Assembly: GCF_014843005.1 (NCBI RefSeq)
Contig: NZ_JACYXM010000004.1
Span: 312,530-376,529 of the forward strand
Direction: 5' to 3'
From: Rhodanobacter sp. DHG33
GTDB taxonomy: Bacteria; Pseudomonadota; Gammaproteobacteria; Xanthomonadales; Rhodanobacteraceae
Length of the DNA: 64,000 bases
Below, in pieces: positions 21,578 through 29,669 of the stretch. The notes under the pieces were generated by a model. That model was not told the origin of the DNA, made no database searches, and saw nothing but the letters and a program-made list of their open reading frames with translations. A program made the position numbers and the translations under genes. Position 1 is the first letter of the stretch; each line of letters starts with the position of its first letter.

Positions 21578-21961
21578 CTAGCGGCGCGCGCCCTGCTCTG
21601 CCGTGTCGCTGACGGCCAGTGCTGCCCTGAGCGAGAAGATCCCGCGCATCGCCACCCACTTCTCGCCCGGCTTCGCCCACGGCAAGCGTTGCTGGTAGCC
21701 ATCCATCAGCTGCTCCCACGCCTGCACACGCGGGTCAGCCGCATCGGCCGACTGCTTGCCTGCAGCGTCGTAGTCGTCAGGCACCTGCATCATCATCACC
21801 AGCCGGTTGCCGGTGCGGAAAATCTCCATGTCCTCGATGCCCGCCGAGCGGATCGAAGCGACGATTTCGGGCCAGACCTTCTCGGGCCGATGCCAGTTTT
21901 CATACTCGGCGATGGCGGCCGCATCGTCGCGCAGGTCGAGTGCGTAGTAGAGGCGCGGCAC
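21578..21961 (-). CDS. L-fucose mutarotase (RhaM-like, COG3254)
   Basis: This 127-aa protein interconverts sugar anomers so that the dehydrogenase receives its preferred form. The core PRLYYALDLRDD, YENWHRPEKVWPEI and IEDMEIFRTGNRLVMMMQ fits the L-rhamnose/L-fucose mutarotase family (dimeric alpha/beta barrel), not FucU. GTG 21961 is chosen because it lies 2 nt after the permease TGA and has a GAGGGG binding site. The earlier ATG would overlap the permease by about 50 nt. Co-transcribed with the permease. Confidence 0.83.
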   Translation of the reverse strand: MPRLYYALDLRDDAAAIAEYENWHRPEKVWPEIVASIRSAGIEDMEIFRTGNRLVMMMQVPDDYDAAGKQSADAADPRVQAWEQLMDGYQQRLPWAKPGEKWVAMRGIFSLRAALAVSDTAEQGARR

Positions 21962-21963
21962 GA

Positions 21964-23271
21964 TCAGCCCCTCGCCTTGCCGGCGCGCGGCAGGCGCCGC
22001 CACGCGAACCACGCTACCACCACAAAACCCAGGGCCGGCACGCTCAGCGCACGCGCGATGCCGGCGAGATCGGACACCTTGCCCATCGCTGCGGTGAGCA
22101 CCGCGCCGCCGATGATGGTCATTACCAGCAAGGCCGAACCGAGCTTGCGCTCGTCGTCATCCATGCCTTCCACGCCCAGCGCGAAGATGGTCGGATACAT
22201 CACCGACATGAAGAAGCTGCAGGCCACCAGCGCGCAGGCGCCGCTCAGGCCGGGCCACGCCAGCGCGTACAGCGCGAGCACGACATTGATCAGCGCGAAT
22301 GCCAGCAGCAGGCGCACCGGCGCCAGGTATTTCATCAGCAAGGTGCCCGCGAAACGGCCGAGCATGAAGCACACCAGCCCGGCGAGGATGAAATTGGCCG
22401 CCACCTGCGCCGACGTGCCCGGCATCGTCGCCTGCACGTAGCGGATGGTGTAGCTCCACACACCGACCTGCGCCCCTACGTAGAAGAACTGCGCCGCCAT
22501 CGCACCGGTGAAGCCGCGGTCGCGCAGCAGCCGCGCCAGCACGCCGTCGCGCCCTGCAGCGTGCGTGACGAGCGCATGCGGCGCGGTCACCGCAGGGAAG
22601 CGGACCAGCAGCACCAATACAGCCCACGCCAGCACGACCAGCCCGATGCACAGGTAGGGCAACTGCACCGCATGCGTCGCGTCCGCGTAATACGCCGCGC
22701 GTTCGGCGGCGCTCATTGCAGCCAGTTGCACCGGCGTGTGTTCCACCCCCGCAAGGATGAACTGCTGGCCGACCACCACGCCGGCGATGGAGCCCAGCGG
22801 GTTGAACGCCTGCGCGAAATTGAGCCGGCGCGTCGCGCCATCGGGCGGCCCCAGCACCGTCATCAGCGGATTGGCCGAGGTTTCCAGAAACGCCAGCCCG
22901 GTGGCGATCACGAACAGCGCGAACAGGAACACGCCATAGGTGTGCAGCTCCGCCGCCGGCCAGAACAGCAACGCGCCTATGCCGTACAGCACCAGGCCCA
23001 GCACCACCGCCTGCTTGTAGCCGAACCGGCGCATGAACATCGCCGCCGGCATCGCCACCAGAAAGTAGCCGAGGTAGAACGCGCTCTGCACCAGGCCCGC
23101 CTGGAAATCGTCCAGCACGAAAGCTTTCTTGAACTGCGCGATCAGCACGTCGTTGAGGTTGTTGGCAGCGCCCCACAGGAAGAACAGGCCAACGATCAGG
23201 AGCAAGGGCAGCCAGCGGCGAATGCCTTGCGGCGCTGCGGCTGCCGGCGTGGCCGGGTATTCCGTCGTCAT
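21964..23271 (-). CDS. fucP: L-fucose:H+ symporter, FucP-type MFS permease
   Basis: This 435-aa protein has 12 probable TM segments. It contains the FucP-family segments LFFLWGAANNLNDVLIAQFKK, LVQSAFYLGYFLVAMPA, FLETSANPLMTVLG and NFAQAFNPLGSIAG. These families use a membrane aspartate and asparagines for sugar and proton binding. It imports L-fucose released by the exported glycosidases. Divergent from the IclR gene with a 150-bp control region, and followed 2 nt later by the mutarotase. Confidence 0.92.
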   Translation of the reverse strand: MTTEYPATPAAAAPQGIRRWLPLLLIVGLFFLWGAANNLNDVLIAQFKKAFVLDDFQAGLVQSAFYLGYFLVAMPAAMFMRRFGYKQAVVLGLVLYGIGALLFWPAAELHTYGVFLFALFVIATGLAFLETSANPLMTVLGPPDGATRRLNFAQAFNPLGSIAGVVVGQQFILAGVEHTPVQLAAMSAAERAAYYADATHAVQLPYLCIGLVVLAWAVLVLLVRFPAVTAPHALVTHAAGRDGVLARLLRDRGFTGAMAAQFFYVGAQVGVWSYTIRYVQATMPGTSAQVAANFILAGLVCFMLGRFAGTLLMKYLAPVRLLLAFALINVVLALYALAWPGLSGACALVACSFFMSVMYPTIFALGVEGMDDDERKLGSALLVMTIIGGAVLTAAMGKVSDLAGIARALSVPALGFVVVAWFAWRRLPRAGKARG

Positions 23272-23323
23272 TGGTGCATCCACCCCGCTCTCCCGTTGTA
23301 ACCCGCACATGCCGGACACGGCA

Positions 23324-23338
23324 GTGCAAATATGAAAC
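23324..23338. promoter_or_regulatory. Candidate fucose-regulon operator (copy 2)
   Basis: GTGCAAATATGAAAC, in the divergent fucP/IclR region. It matches the reverse complement of 15149-15163 at 14 of 15 positions, and the bases that follow (AGATATT here, GATGATT there) are also related. A looser direct copy, GCACTGCAACATG, lies at 23361-23373. A likely site for the adjacent IclR regulator. Confidence 0.55.
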
Positions 23339-23421
23339 AGATATTCACCAGCACAAAGACGCACTGCAACATGCCCGACCGCATGGCGGTCGCCCGCCAC
23401 ATGCGGCAAGCTAGCGGGACC

Positions 23422-24198
23422 ATGATGAAGCCCGCACCCAAATACCGTGCCCCCGCGCTCGACAAGGGCCTGGACATCCTCGAACTGCTGGCCAGCGCGC
23501 ACAAGCCGCTGAGCATCGTGGAGATTTCCGAGGGCGTCGGCCGCTCTCGCGGCGAGATCTTCCGCATGCTGCAGGTGCTGGAGGAGCGCGACTACCTGGC
23601 CCGCGCGGAAGGCGACGGCGGCTACAGCATCACGCCACGGCTGTTCCTGCTGGCGATGGAACAGCCGCCGGTGAAAAGCGCCATCGAAGCCGCGCTGCCG
23701 GTGATGCACCGCCTCGCCGAAACCACCGAGCAGGCCTGCCATCTCGTGGTGCCTTCGCGCGACCAGATCGTGGTGATCGCCCGCGCCGATCCGCCGGGCG
23801 AGATCGCGCTGGTGGTGCGTATCGGCCATCGCCGGCCGATGTCGCAGTCCACCTCCGGTCATGTGCTGCTCGCCTTCCAGGACGAGCAGTTGCGCGAGCA
23901 CTGGCTGGACATCATCGCCGGCCAGGAGGCCGACCTCGACCGCAAGAAGCTGGTCCGCCAGCTCGCGCAGGTGCGCAACCAGGGCTACGCCTGCGCGCGC
24001 AGCCATGTGGTGGATGCGGTCACCGATCTCTCGGCGCCGGTGCTGCAGCATGGCCGGGCCGTGTGCGCGCTCACCGTGCCATTCATCGCGCAGCGCGCCT
24101 CGGCGCAGACGCAGCAACGCACCATCGCGGCCCTGTGCGAGGCCACCACGGAGATCTCCGACATCCTGCAGTACGGCTCGGCCACTCAGAAGCGGTAA
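23422..24198 (+). CDS. IclR-family transcriptional regulator of the fucose cluster
   Basis: This 258-aa protein has an N-terminal winged HTH (residues about 10-70: ALDKGLDILELLASAHKPLS, SRGEIFRMLQVLEERDYL) and a C-terminal IclR effector domain of roughly 170 residues, including ARSHVVDAVTDLSAPV and ALTVPF. IclR proteins bind a pathway intermediate and act mostly as repressors. It is divergent from fucP and is the only dedicated regulator in the cluster. ATG 23422 (AGCGGGACC upstream) fits the family; the open frame extends to 23332 but crosses the operator. Confidence 0.88.
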   Translation: MMKPAPKYRAPALDKGLDILELLASAHKPLSIVEISEGVGRSRGEIFRMLQVLEERDYLARAEGDGGYSITPRLFLLAMEQPPVKSAIEAALPVMHRLAETTEQACHLVVPSRDQIVVIARADPPGEIALVVRIGHRRPMSQSTSGHVLLAFQDEQLREHWLDIIAGQEADLDRKKLVRQLAQVRNQGYACARSHVVDAVTDLSAPVLQHGRAVCALTVPFIAQRASAQTQQRTIAALCEATTEISDILQYGSATQKR

Positions 24199-24206
24199 AT
24201 CCGCAC

Positions 24207-24276
24207 GGGCGCACCTTGTGCGCGACGGCTCCATGCCTTGACCGGGGCCGCGGGTTATCGCGCACAGGGTGCGCCC
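24207..24276. repeat. Nested inverted repeat: two copies of GCGCAC-N3-GTGCGC
   Basis: The 19-nt arms 24207-24225 and 24258-24276 are inverted with one mismatch that becomes a G-U pair in RNA. Each arm is itself a palindrome: GCGCAC-CTT-GTGCGC at 24209-24223 and GCGCAC-AGG-GTGCGC at 24260-24274, 51 bp centre to centre. It fills the gap between the IclR gene and the DUF4139 gene. No U-tract follows. It may be a double operator or a cruciform-type repeat. Confidence 0.7.
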
Positions 24277-24312
24277 CGCCATAGAAGATTCCAGACCCGC
24301 AAGGAGCCCGCC

Positions 24313-25785
24313 ATGAATCAGCCTGCCCTGTCCGTCCTCGCACTGGCCTGCGTCGCCGGCCTCGCCATCGCCGCACCGGTCGGCGCCGCCACGCCCACCG
24401 CGGGTGGCGCCGACATCACGCTGTACCGCAGCGACAGCACCGCACTGTATGCGAGCAGCAGCGATGGCCAGGTCAGCGATGGCTACGCGGTGATCCGCGA
24501 GCGGCGCACGCTCAGCCTGCAATCCGGCATGCAGGACATCACCCTGGGCGACCTGCCCGACCAGCTCGATGCCGAAGCGCTGGCGCTGGGCTTCCCCGAC
24601 GGCAATGCCAAAGTCGTCTCGCAGCGCTTGCTGCTCGGCCAGGGCGGCAGCGCCGCGCTGACCGGCCTGATCGGCCGCGAGGTCACCGTGCTGGGCGACA
24701 ACGGCCAGCCGCTCGCCAACGGCACGTTGCGGCGCGTCGGCGACGATGGGCTGATGATCGAAAGCGCGCAGGGCACGAGCTGGATCCGCCAATACGCCGG
24801 CGTGCGCGTGAGCAGCGGCGACTTCCCCACCGGCTCCAGCCTGCGCCTGCGCGTGGATGCCGCGCATGGCGGCAATAGCGAGGCCGTGCTCAGCTATCCC
24901 ACTTCCGGCCTGGGCTGGCGCGCCGCATACGTGGCCACACTGCAGCCTGGCAACGGCTGCCGCATGCAGTTCGAATCGCGCGCCAGCATCGCCAATCGCA
25001 GTGGACGCGATTGGAACGACGCGAAGCTCACCCTGATTGCGGGCGAGCCGAACTTCGCCAAGCCTTCCGCACCGCGGCCGATGATGATGGTGGCCAAGTC
25101 GTATGCCGCCGCCGCGCCCATGCCGCAGCAGGAGCAGATGGACAACTATCGCAGCTACACCCTTCCTGCGCCGGTCAGCCTCCCCGACGGCAGCGTCAGC
25201 CAGGTGCCGCTGTACGAAGCACGTCCGCTTTCATGCGAACGCACCAACCTCGTCGAAAACGGCAATGTGTGGCAACCGCAGCAACCCATGCTCGGTCCCG
25301 ATTTCGACAGCGGCAGCGGTCACGACAATATCGTCAGCACGCTCAAGTTCACCGCCTTCGACAGCCTGCCCGCCGGCTACCTACGCGTGCTCACGCAGGA
25401 CAGCCACGGCACACCGCAATTCATCGGCGAAGGCCGCATCGACGACACACCCAAGGGCAGCGACGCCACCATCGAGCTGGGCAGCGCCTTCGACCTGCGC
25501 GCCACGCGCGAACGCACCGCCTTCCACGCGGACAAGGCCAGCCGCACGATGGACGAAGCCTTCCGCATCACCCTCACCAATGCCGGTGACAGCGCACGCA
25601 CCGTCACCGTGCGCGAACACCCCAACCGCTGGCGCGAATGGAAACTGGCTTCGTCCAGCATCCAGCCCAGCAAGCAGACCACCGACACGTTGGAGTTCCG
25701 CGTCGACGTGCCTGCCAACGGCAAGGCCGTGCTGGACTATGCCGTGCATTACACGTGGACTGCAGAGCAGAATCCGCAGCCCTGA
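24313..25785 (+). CDS. Exported DUF4139 domain protein
   Basis: This 490-aa protein has a signal peptide ending near VGAA (residue 25). An N-terminal beta-rich region starts TLYRSDSTALYASSSDGQVSDGYAVIRERRTLSL and contains a DUF4140-like part. The long C-terminal beta region includes LSYPTSGLGWRAAYVA, the DUF4139 signature, and ends with an immunoglobulin-like segment (DEAFRITLTNAGDSARTVTVREH). AAGGAG lies 8 nt before ATG 24313. Family function is unknown; cell-surface location is inferred. The nested palindrome upstream may control it. Confidence 0.8.
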   Translation: MNQPALSVLALACVAGLAIAAPVGAATPTAGGADITLYRSDSTALYASSSDGQVSDGYAVIRERRTLSLQSGMQDITLGDLPDQLDAEALALGFPDGNAKVVSQRLLLGQGGSAALTGLIGREVTVLGDNGQPLANGTLRRVGDDGLMIESAQGTSWIRQYAGVRVSSGDFPTGSSLRLRVDAAHGGNSEAVLSYPTSGLGWRAAYVATLQPGNGCRMQFESRASIANRSGRDWNDAKLTLIAGEPNFAKPSAPRPMMMVAKSYAAAAPMPQQEQMDNYRSYTLPAPVSLPDGSVSQVPLYEARPLSCERTNLVENGNVWQPQQPMLGPDFDSGSGHDNIVSTLKFTAFDSLPAGYLRVLTQDSHGTPQFIGEGRIDDTPKGSDATIELGSAFDLRATRERTAFHADKASRTMDEAFRITLTNAGDSARTVTVREHPNRWREWKLASSSIQPSKQTTDTLEFRVDVPANGKAVLDYAVHYTWTAEQNPQP

Positions 25786-25801
25786 AGAAACCCGCTGCAT
25801 A

Positions 25802-25832
25802 CGCAGGATACGGCGACAAGCCGCATCCTGCG
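25802..25832. repeat. Stem-loop between DUF4139 and crotonase genes
   Basis: CGCAGGAT (25802-25809) and ATCCTGCG (25825-25832), 8 bp perfect, with an inner GGC/GCC pair in the 15-nt loop. No U-tract. It could stop or stabilise the DUF4139 transcript. Confidence 0.35.
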
Positions 25833-25863
25833 GCAACGAACGACCCTGAATCGCGGAGCCGTC

Positions 25864-26619
25864 ATGATCGAAATCACCCACCACGATGCCGTCGCCGAAA
25901 TCCATCTCGCACGGGCGCCGGTCAATGCGCTGAACCTGGAGATGCTGCACGCGCTGCGCGGCGCACTGGCCGAAAGCATCCGTGGCAGCGCGCGCGGCAT
26001 CGTGCTCTCCGGCATACCCGGCATGTTCTCCGCCGGCGTCGACGTGCCAGCGCTGCTGCAGGCCGATCGCGCCGGCGCACGCGCGTTCTGGCGCGAGTTC
26101 TTCGCCACCGGCGCCGCGCTGGCCTGCTCGCCCGTGCCGGTGGTTGCGGCGATCACCGGCCACAGCCCCGCCGGCGGCGCCGTGCTGGCGCTGATGTGCG
26201 ACTACCGCGTGATGGCGCAAGGGCCGTACAAGATCGGCCTCAACGAGGTGCAGGTGGGCCTGGCCGTGCCCGACTGCATCCAGCTGGCGCTGCGCCGCGT
26301 GGTGGGCGCCTACCGTGCCGAACGCCTGCTGGTATCCGGCGCGATGATCGACGCGGAACAGGCGCTGGCCTGCGGCTTCGTAGACGAAACCACCGGCATC
26401 GACCAGGTGGTGACGCGCGCGCTGCACTGGATGAACGGCATGCTCGCCCTGCCCCCGCACGCCATGCTCGCCACGCGCCGCGTGGCGCGCGCCGACCTCA
26501 TCGCCACCTACGCCAACGTGGATGCGCTGCCCATCGACGATTTCCTCGAGGGTTTCTTCCACCCGCAGACGCAGGCCACGCTGCAGGCATTGGTGGCCCG
26601 GCTCAAGAGCAAGGGGTAG
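25864..26619 (+). CDS. Enoyl-CoA hydratase/isomerase family protein
   Basis: This 251-aa crotonase-fold protein has ARAPVNALNLEML, the oxyanion region GIPGMFSAGVDVPALL and AAITGHSPAGGAVLALMCDYRVM. The two glutamates of true hydratases are not both evident (SPAGGAV replaces the usual GGxxELA). NEVQVGLAVP keeps the second acidic position, which fits the delta3-delta2-enoyl-CoA isomerase branch better. It may help oxidise unsaturated fatty acids. There is no operon partner. Confidence 0.8.
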   Translation: MIEITHHDAVAEIHLARAPVNALNLEMLHALRGALAESIRGSARGIVLSGIPGMFSAGVDVPALLQADRAGARAFWREFFATGAALACSPVPVVAAITGHSPAGGAVLALMCDYRVMAQGPYKIGLNEVQVGLAVPDCIQLALRRVVGAYRAERLLVSGAMIDAEQALACGFVDETTGIDQVVTRALHWMNGMLALPPHAMLATRRVARADLIATYANVDALPIDDFLEGFFHPQTQATLQALVARLKSKG

Positions 26620-26625
26620 CTCCGC

Positions 26626-27114
26626 TCAGGGCTCCCAGATCATATGCACGTCCGCCCGCGCGTAGTGCGAGCCCGCGCGCGGTGCTGGGTGATGGCGGAA
26701 ACCGACGCTCTCGTACAGCGCCAGTGCGGGGCCGAGCAGGCTGTTGGACTCCAGGAACAGCTCGCGCGCATCCAGCGTGCGGTACAGATCCAGCGCCGCA
26801 TCCATCAGCAGTCGTCCGATACCGCGACCGCGCGCCTCGGGCGACACCACCATTTTGGTGAGTTCGTAGATGCCGTCGCCCTCGTGCTTCAGTGCGACGG
26901 TGCCGAGCGCGCATCCCGTTTCGTCGATGGCGAACAGGACGTGTCCGCCATTTGCGAGTATGTATTTGCCGGGATCGCCCAGCACTTCGCGGTCGTAGTC
27001 TTCCACCACGAACCAGTGCTCCAGCCACTCGATGTTGAGCGTGGCGAAGGCTTCGCGCAGATGCGGCTCGAAGCCGACGATGCGGATGCCGTGCGATTTC
27101 GTGGGCGTACTCAT
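26626..27114 (-). CDS. GNAT-family N-acetyltransferase
   Basis: This 162-aa protein contains ELTKMVVSPEARGRGIGRLLM, the acetyl-CoA-binding loop, and YESVGFRHHPAP at the C-terminus. The opening FEPHLREAFATLNIEWLEHWFVVEDYD is typical of a small-molecule acetyltransferase subgroup. Acceptor unknown. It begins 7 nt after the stop of the sulfurtransferase gene and is probably the last cistron of the DUF1289-Nudix-sulfurtransferase operon. Confidence 0.83.
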   Translation of the reverse strand: MSTPTKSHGIRIVGFEPHLREAFATLNIEWLEHWFVVEDYDREVLGDPGKYILANGGHVLFAIDETGCALGTVALKHEGDGIYELTKMVVSPEARGRGIGRLLMDAALDLYRTLDARELFLESNSLLGPALALYESVGFRHHPAPRAGSHYARADVHMIWEP

Positions 27115-27121
27115 CGCGGGG

Positions 27122-27970
27122 TCATTGGCCGCCCGTCGCCACTGCGCGCGAACGATCGCTCACCCAGCCGCTCCACGACGGCGCATAGAGCCGCGAGCCG
27201 GCGAGACCGGCGTGCTCCATCGCCAGCAGGTTGTGGCAGGCGGTGACCCCGGAGCCGCACATGTGCACGACTTCGGCGGGATCGCGCGCGCCCAGCATGG
27301 CAAGGAAGTCGCGCTTCAGTTCGGCCGCATCCTTGAAGCGGCCATCGGAGGCGAGGTTGTCGGTGAACGGACGATTGAGTGCGCCGGGCACATGCCCCGC
27401 GACGGGATCGAGCGGCTCGGTATCGCCGCGGTAACGCGGCACGGCACGGGCGTCGATGAGCAGCGGCGCGGGCGCGGCATGCAAGGCCGCGTGGTCGAGC
27501 ACCACCTGGGCCGGATCGAAATGCACGGCCACCGAAGTCGCCGTCCGCTGCGGCACGGCGGTTTCCGCCGGCAAGCCCGCGGCCTGCCACGCGGCATAGC
27601 CGCCATCGAGCACGGCCACCGCACGTTCGCCGGCGAAGCGCAGCAGCCACCACAGCCGCGCGGCGGCCAAGGCGCCATGGGCGGCGTCGTACACCACCAC
27701 CTGCAGACCCGGACGCCAGCCCCAGCGGCCGAGCACGGCGGAGAATGCCTGCGCCGATGGCAGGGGATGGCGCCCTAATCCCTGCGGCTGCAGCGAAAGA
27801 TCGGAGAGGTCGACATCCAGCTCGGCGTAGACGGCACCGGGAATGTGGCCGGCGAGATAGTCGCGCCGCCCCTTCGCCGGATCGGCCAGATCCTTGCGGC
27901 AATCGACGATCAGCACGTCGCCCGGCGGCAACGCGGCAAGTTCGGCAGCGGAAATCAGCGTGGTCTTCAT
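27122..27970 (-). CDS. sseA: 3-mercaptopyruvate sulfurtransferase (two rhodanese domains)
   Basis: This 282-aa enzyme transfers sulfur from 3-mercaptopyruvate or thiosulfate to an acceptor. The first, inactive rhodanese domain starts VLIVDCRKDLADPAKGRRDYLAGHIPGA. The second, active one contains LLIDARAVPRYRGDTEPLDPVAGHVPGALNRP and the active loop CGSGVTAC, a sequence typical of mercaptopyruvate sulfurtransferases. The start overlaps the stop of the Nudix gene (ATGA), so the two are translated together. Confidence 0.9.
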   Translation of the reverse strand: MKTTLISAAELAALPPGDVLIVDCRKDLADPAKGRRDYLAGHIPGAVYAELDVDLSDLSLQPQGLGRHPLPSAQAFSAVLGRWGWRPGLQVVVYDAAHGALAAARLWWLLRFAGERAVAVLDGGYAAWQAAGLPAETAVPQRTATSVAVHFDPAQVVLDHAALHAAPAPLLIDARAVPRYRGDTEPLDPVAGHVPGALNRPFTDNLASDGRFKDAAELKRDFLAMLGARDPAEVVHMCGSGVTACHNLLAMEHAGLAGSRLYAPSWSGWVSDRSRAVATGGQ

Positions 27971-28560
27971 GCGCGCCCCATCCTCTTCAGCAGGTTGAGC
28001 AGGATCGCCGCGGTGGCGCCCCAGATGCGGTGGCCGCCATGCACGAACTCCACCATCTCGCGGCGGTGGCCGCGGAACTCCATGGTGTAGCGGCGCAGAT
28101 TGGCCGGGTCGAGAAAAAAGGCCAGCGGCACCTCGAACACTTCGGCCACTTCGGCGGGCGCGGCCTTCAGGTGGATGTGCTCGGCAATGCGCGCCACGAC
28201 CGGGGTGATGCGGTAGCCGCTGATCGTGTCGAAGTTGTCGAGATAGCCCAGCGGCGTGACCTGGGCCGGATCCAAGCCGATTTCCTCTTCGCTTTCGCGC
28301 AGCGCGGTGGCCAGCGCATCGGCGTCGCCGGGATCCGCCCGGCCACCGGGAAGCGCCACCTGCCCCGCGTGCGATTGCAGGTTGTCGGTGCGCACCGTGA
28401 GTACCAGCCGCGGCGACTCGCCATCGCGCAAGGCCAGCAACACCGCCGCCGGTCGGCGCTGTGCCGTGCCCAGCAGTTCGCTCATGTCGGCGTGATTCCA
28501 GCCGGGCGTGTCGGTCGACGTGGTGAGCGGCAACAGCGCCTTCAGCAGATCGTCGCTCAT
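27967..28560 (-). CDS. nudL: Nudix hydrolase, CoA pyrophosphatase type
   Basis: This 197-aa protein has the UPF0035 signature before the Nudix box (LVLTVRTDNLQSHAGQVALPGG) and the Nudix box ADALATALRESEEEIGL, with the REsEEEIG catalytic core intact. This pairing marks CoA-hydrolysing Nudix enzymes, which cut CoA or acyl-CoA to 4'-phosphopantetheine and 3',5'-ADP. The start overlaps the DUF1289 stop and its stop overlaps the sseA start, so four genes are chained. Confidence 0.88.
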   Translation of the reverse strand: MSDDLLKALLPLTTSTDTPGWNHADMSELLGTAQRRPAAVLLALRDGESPRLVLTVRTDNLQSHAGQVALPGGRADPGDADALATALRESEEEIGLDPAQVTPLGYLDNFDTISGYRITPVVARIAEHIHLKAAPAEVAEVFEVPLAFFLDPANLRRYTMEFRGHRREMVEFVHGGHRIWGATAAILLNLLKRMGRA

Positions 28561-28748
28561 GGCTGCCCTCGCGCGGGCAGCACCTCGCGCATCACGCGCA
28601 GGCGTTCGGCGTCGCTCATGCTGCGCCAGCGGCCGATCTCTTCGATCGTACGGCGACAACCGATGCAATAGCCCTGCGCGTCCAATTGGCAGACACCGAT
28701 GCACGGCGTAGCCGGGGACGGCGGCGCGGAAGGAAGTTCGTTCGACAT
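28557..28748 (-). CDS. DUF1289 small cysteine-rich protein
   Basis: This 63-aa protein carries the DUF1289 pattern TPCIGVCQLDAQGYCIGCRRTIEEIGRW, with four cysteines that probably bind a metal. The role is unknown; homologues are common next to Nudix or deacetylase genes. ATG 28748 gives MSNELPSAPPSP; three upstream codons are possible. It is the first gene of the four-cistron operon and overlaps nudL by ATGA. Confidence 0.85.
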   Translation of the reverse strand: MSNELPSAPPSPATPCIGVCQLDAQGYCIGCRRTIEEIGRWRSMSDAERLRVMREVLPARGQP

Positions 28749-28781
28749 GCCCCGCAATTTTAGCAGCAGGGCGCCCGCTTC

Positions 28782-29525
28782 TCAGGGAGAGCCCTGATCC
28801 GGCTCGTCCGGCTTGATCGCCAGTAGTTCGATTTCGAACACCAGCGCCTCGTTGGGGCCGATGCGCGGCAACGCGCCCGCCTTGCCGTAGGCCAGCTGCG
28901 GTGGGATCACCACCTTCCAGCGGTCGCCCACGTGCATGCGCGGAATCACGTCGCGCCAGCCGGGTATCACCTTGTCTACGGCGAAGCTCACCGGTGCGCC
29001 GTGTGCCCAGGTGCTGTCGAATTCGGTGCCGTCGATCAGCATGCCGCGGTAGTTCACCACCACCGTGCTGGTGACCGCGGGGCTGACCCTGCCGTCACCC
29101 TTCTTCATCACCGAATACTGGATGCCGGAAGGCAGCGACACCACGCCCGCCAACTTGGCGTTGCGCGCCATGAAGGCGGTACTTTTGCTCGCGTTGGCTT
29201 CGGCGAGCTGCTCGTACTCGGCCTGCGCATCGGTGCGCAGCTGCTGGTTGAAGGCGCGCAGCTGCTGGTGCATGGCCTGCATCGAAACGGTGGGCTGACG
29301 CTTGCTGTAGGCGTCCTGGATGGCGCGCTGCAGGGTGGCGACGTCGATCTCCGGGATGCCCGGCTGATTGCGGCCCGCGGCGAACTGGCTGCCGATCTGG
29401 TAGCCGATGGCGTAGGACAGCTTGGTCTTGTCCAGCTTCACCGGCGCCTGTGGCTGTGCCTGATCCTGCGCATGCGCCGCGCCGACCAGCAACAGGCAGG
29501 GCAGCAGCCAACGCAGTCGAATCAT
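28782..29525 (-). CDS. FKBP-type peptidyl-prolyl isomerase, Mip/FkpA-like
   Basis: This 247-aa periplasmic chaperone has a signal peptide ending LLVGAAHA, an N-terminal dimerisation domain (LSYAIGYQIGSQF, then a long helix rich in Gln/Ala), and a C-terminal FKBP domain. The latter has VVVNYRGMLIDGTEFDSTW, VIPGWRDVIPRMHVGDRWKVVIPPQLAYG and LVFEIELLAI. The layout is that of FkpA and Mip. ATG 29525 is chosen because GGAGAACGGC lies directly upstream. Its transcript is divergent from the following crotonase gene. Confidence 0.92.
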   Translation of the reverse strand: MIRLRWLLPCLLLVGAAHAQDQAQPQAPVKLDKTKLSYAIGYQIGSQFAAGRNQPGIPEIDVATLQRAIQDAYSKRQPTVSMQAMHQQLRAFNQQLRTDAQAEYEQLAEANASKSTAFMARNAKLAGVVSLPSGIQYSVMKKGDGRVSPAVTSTVVVNYRGMLIDGTEFDSTWAHGAPVSFAVDKVIPGWRDVIPRMHVGDRWKVVIPPQLAYGKAGALPRIGPNEALVFEIELLAIKPDEPDQGSP

Positions 29526-29669
29526 GCCGTTCTCCATCGCGCATCCAAGGCGCACCATCGTAAGCGTTCTGCGCATTGTGTGCAGCGCGACGCGCATAGT
29601 AAGAACTCGCGGAAGCGCAAAGGTTCCCGCTGTTACCATGCGCGTTTTGGCACACGCGGAGTCAAGCCC

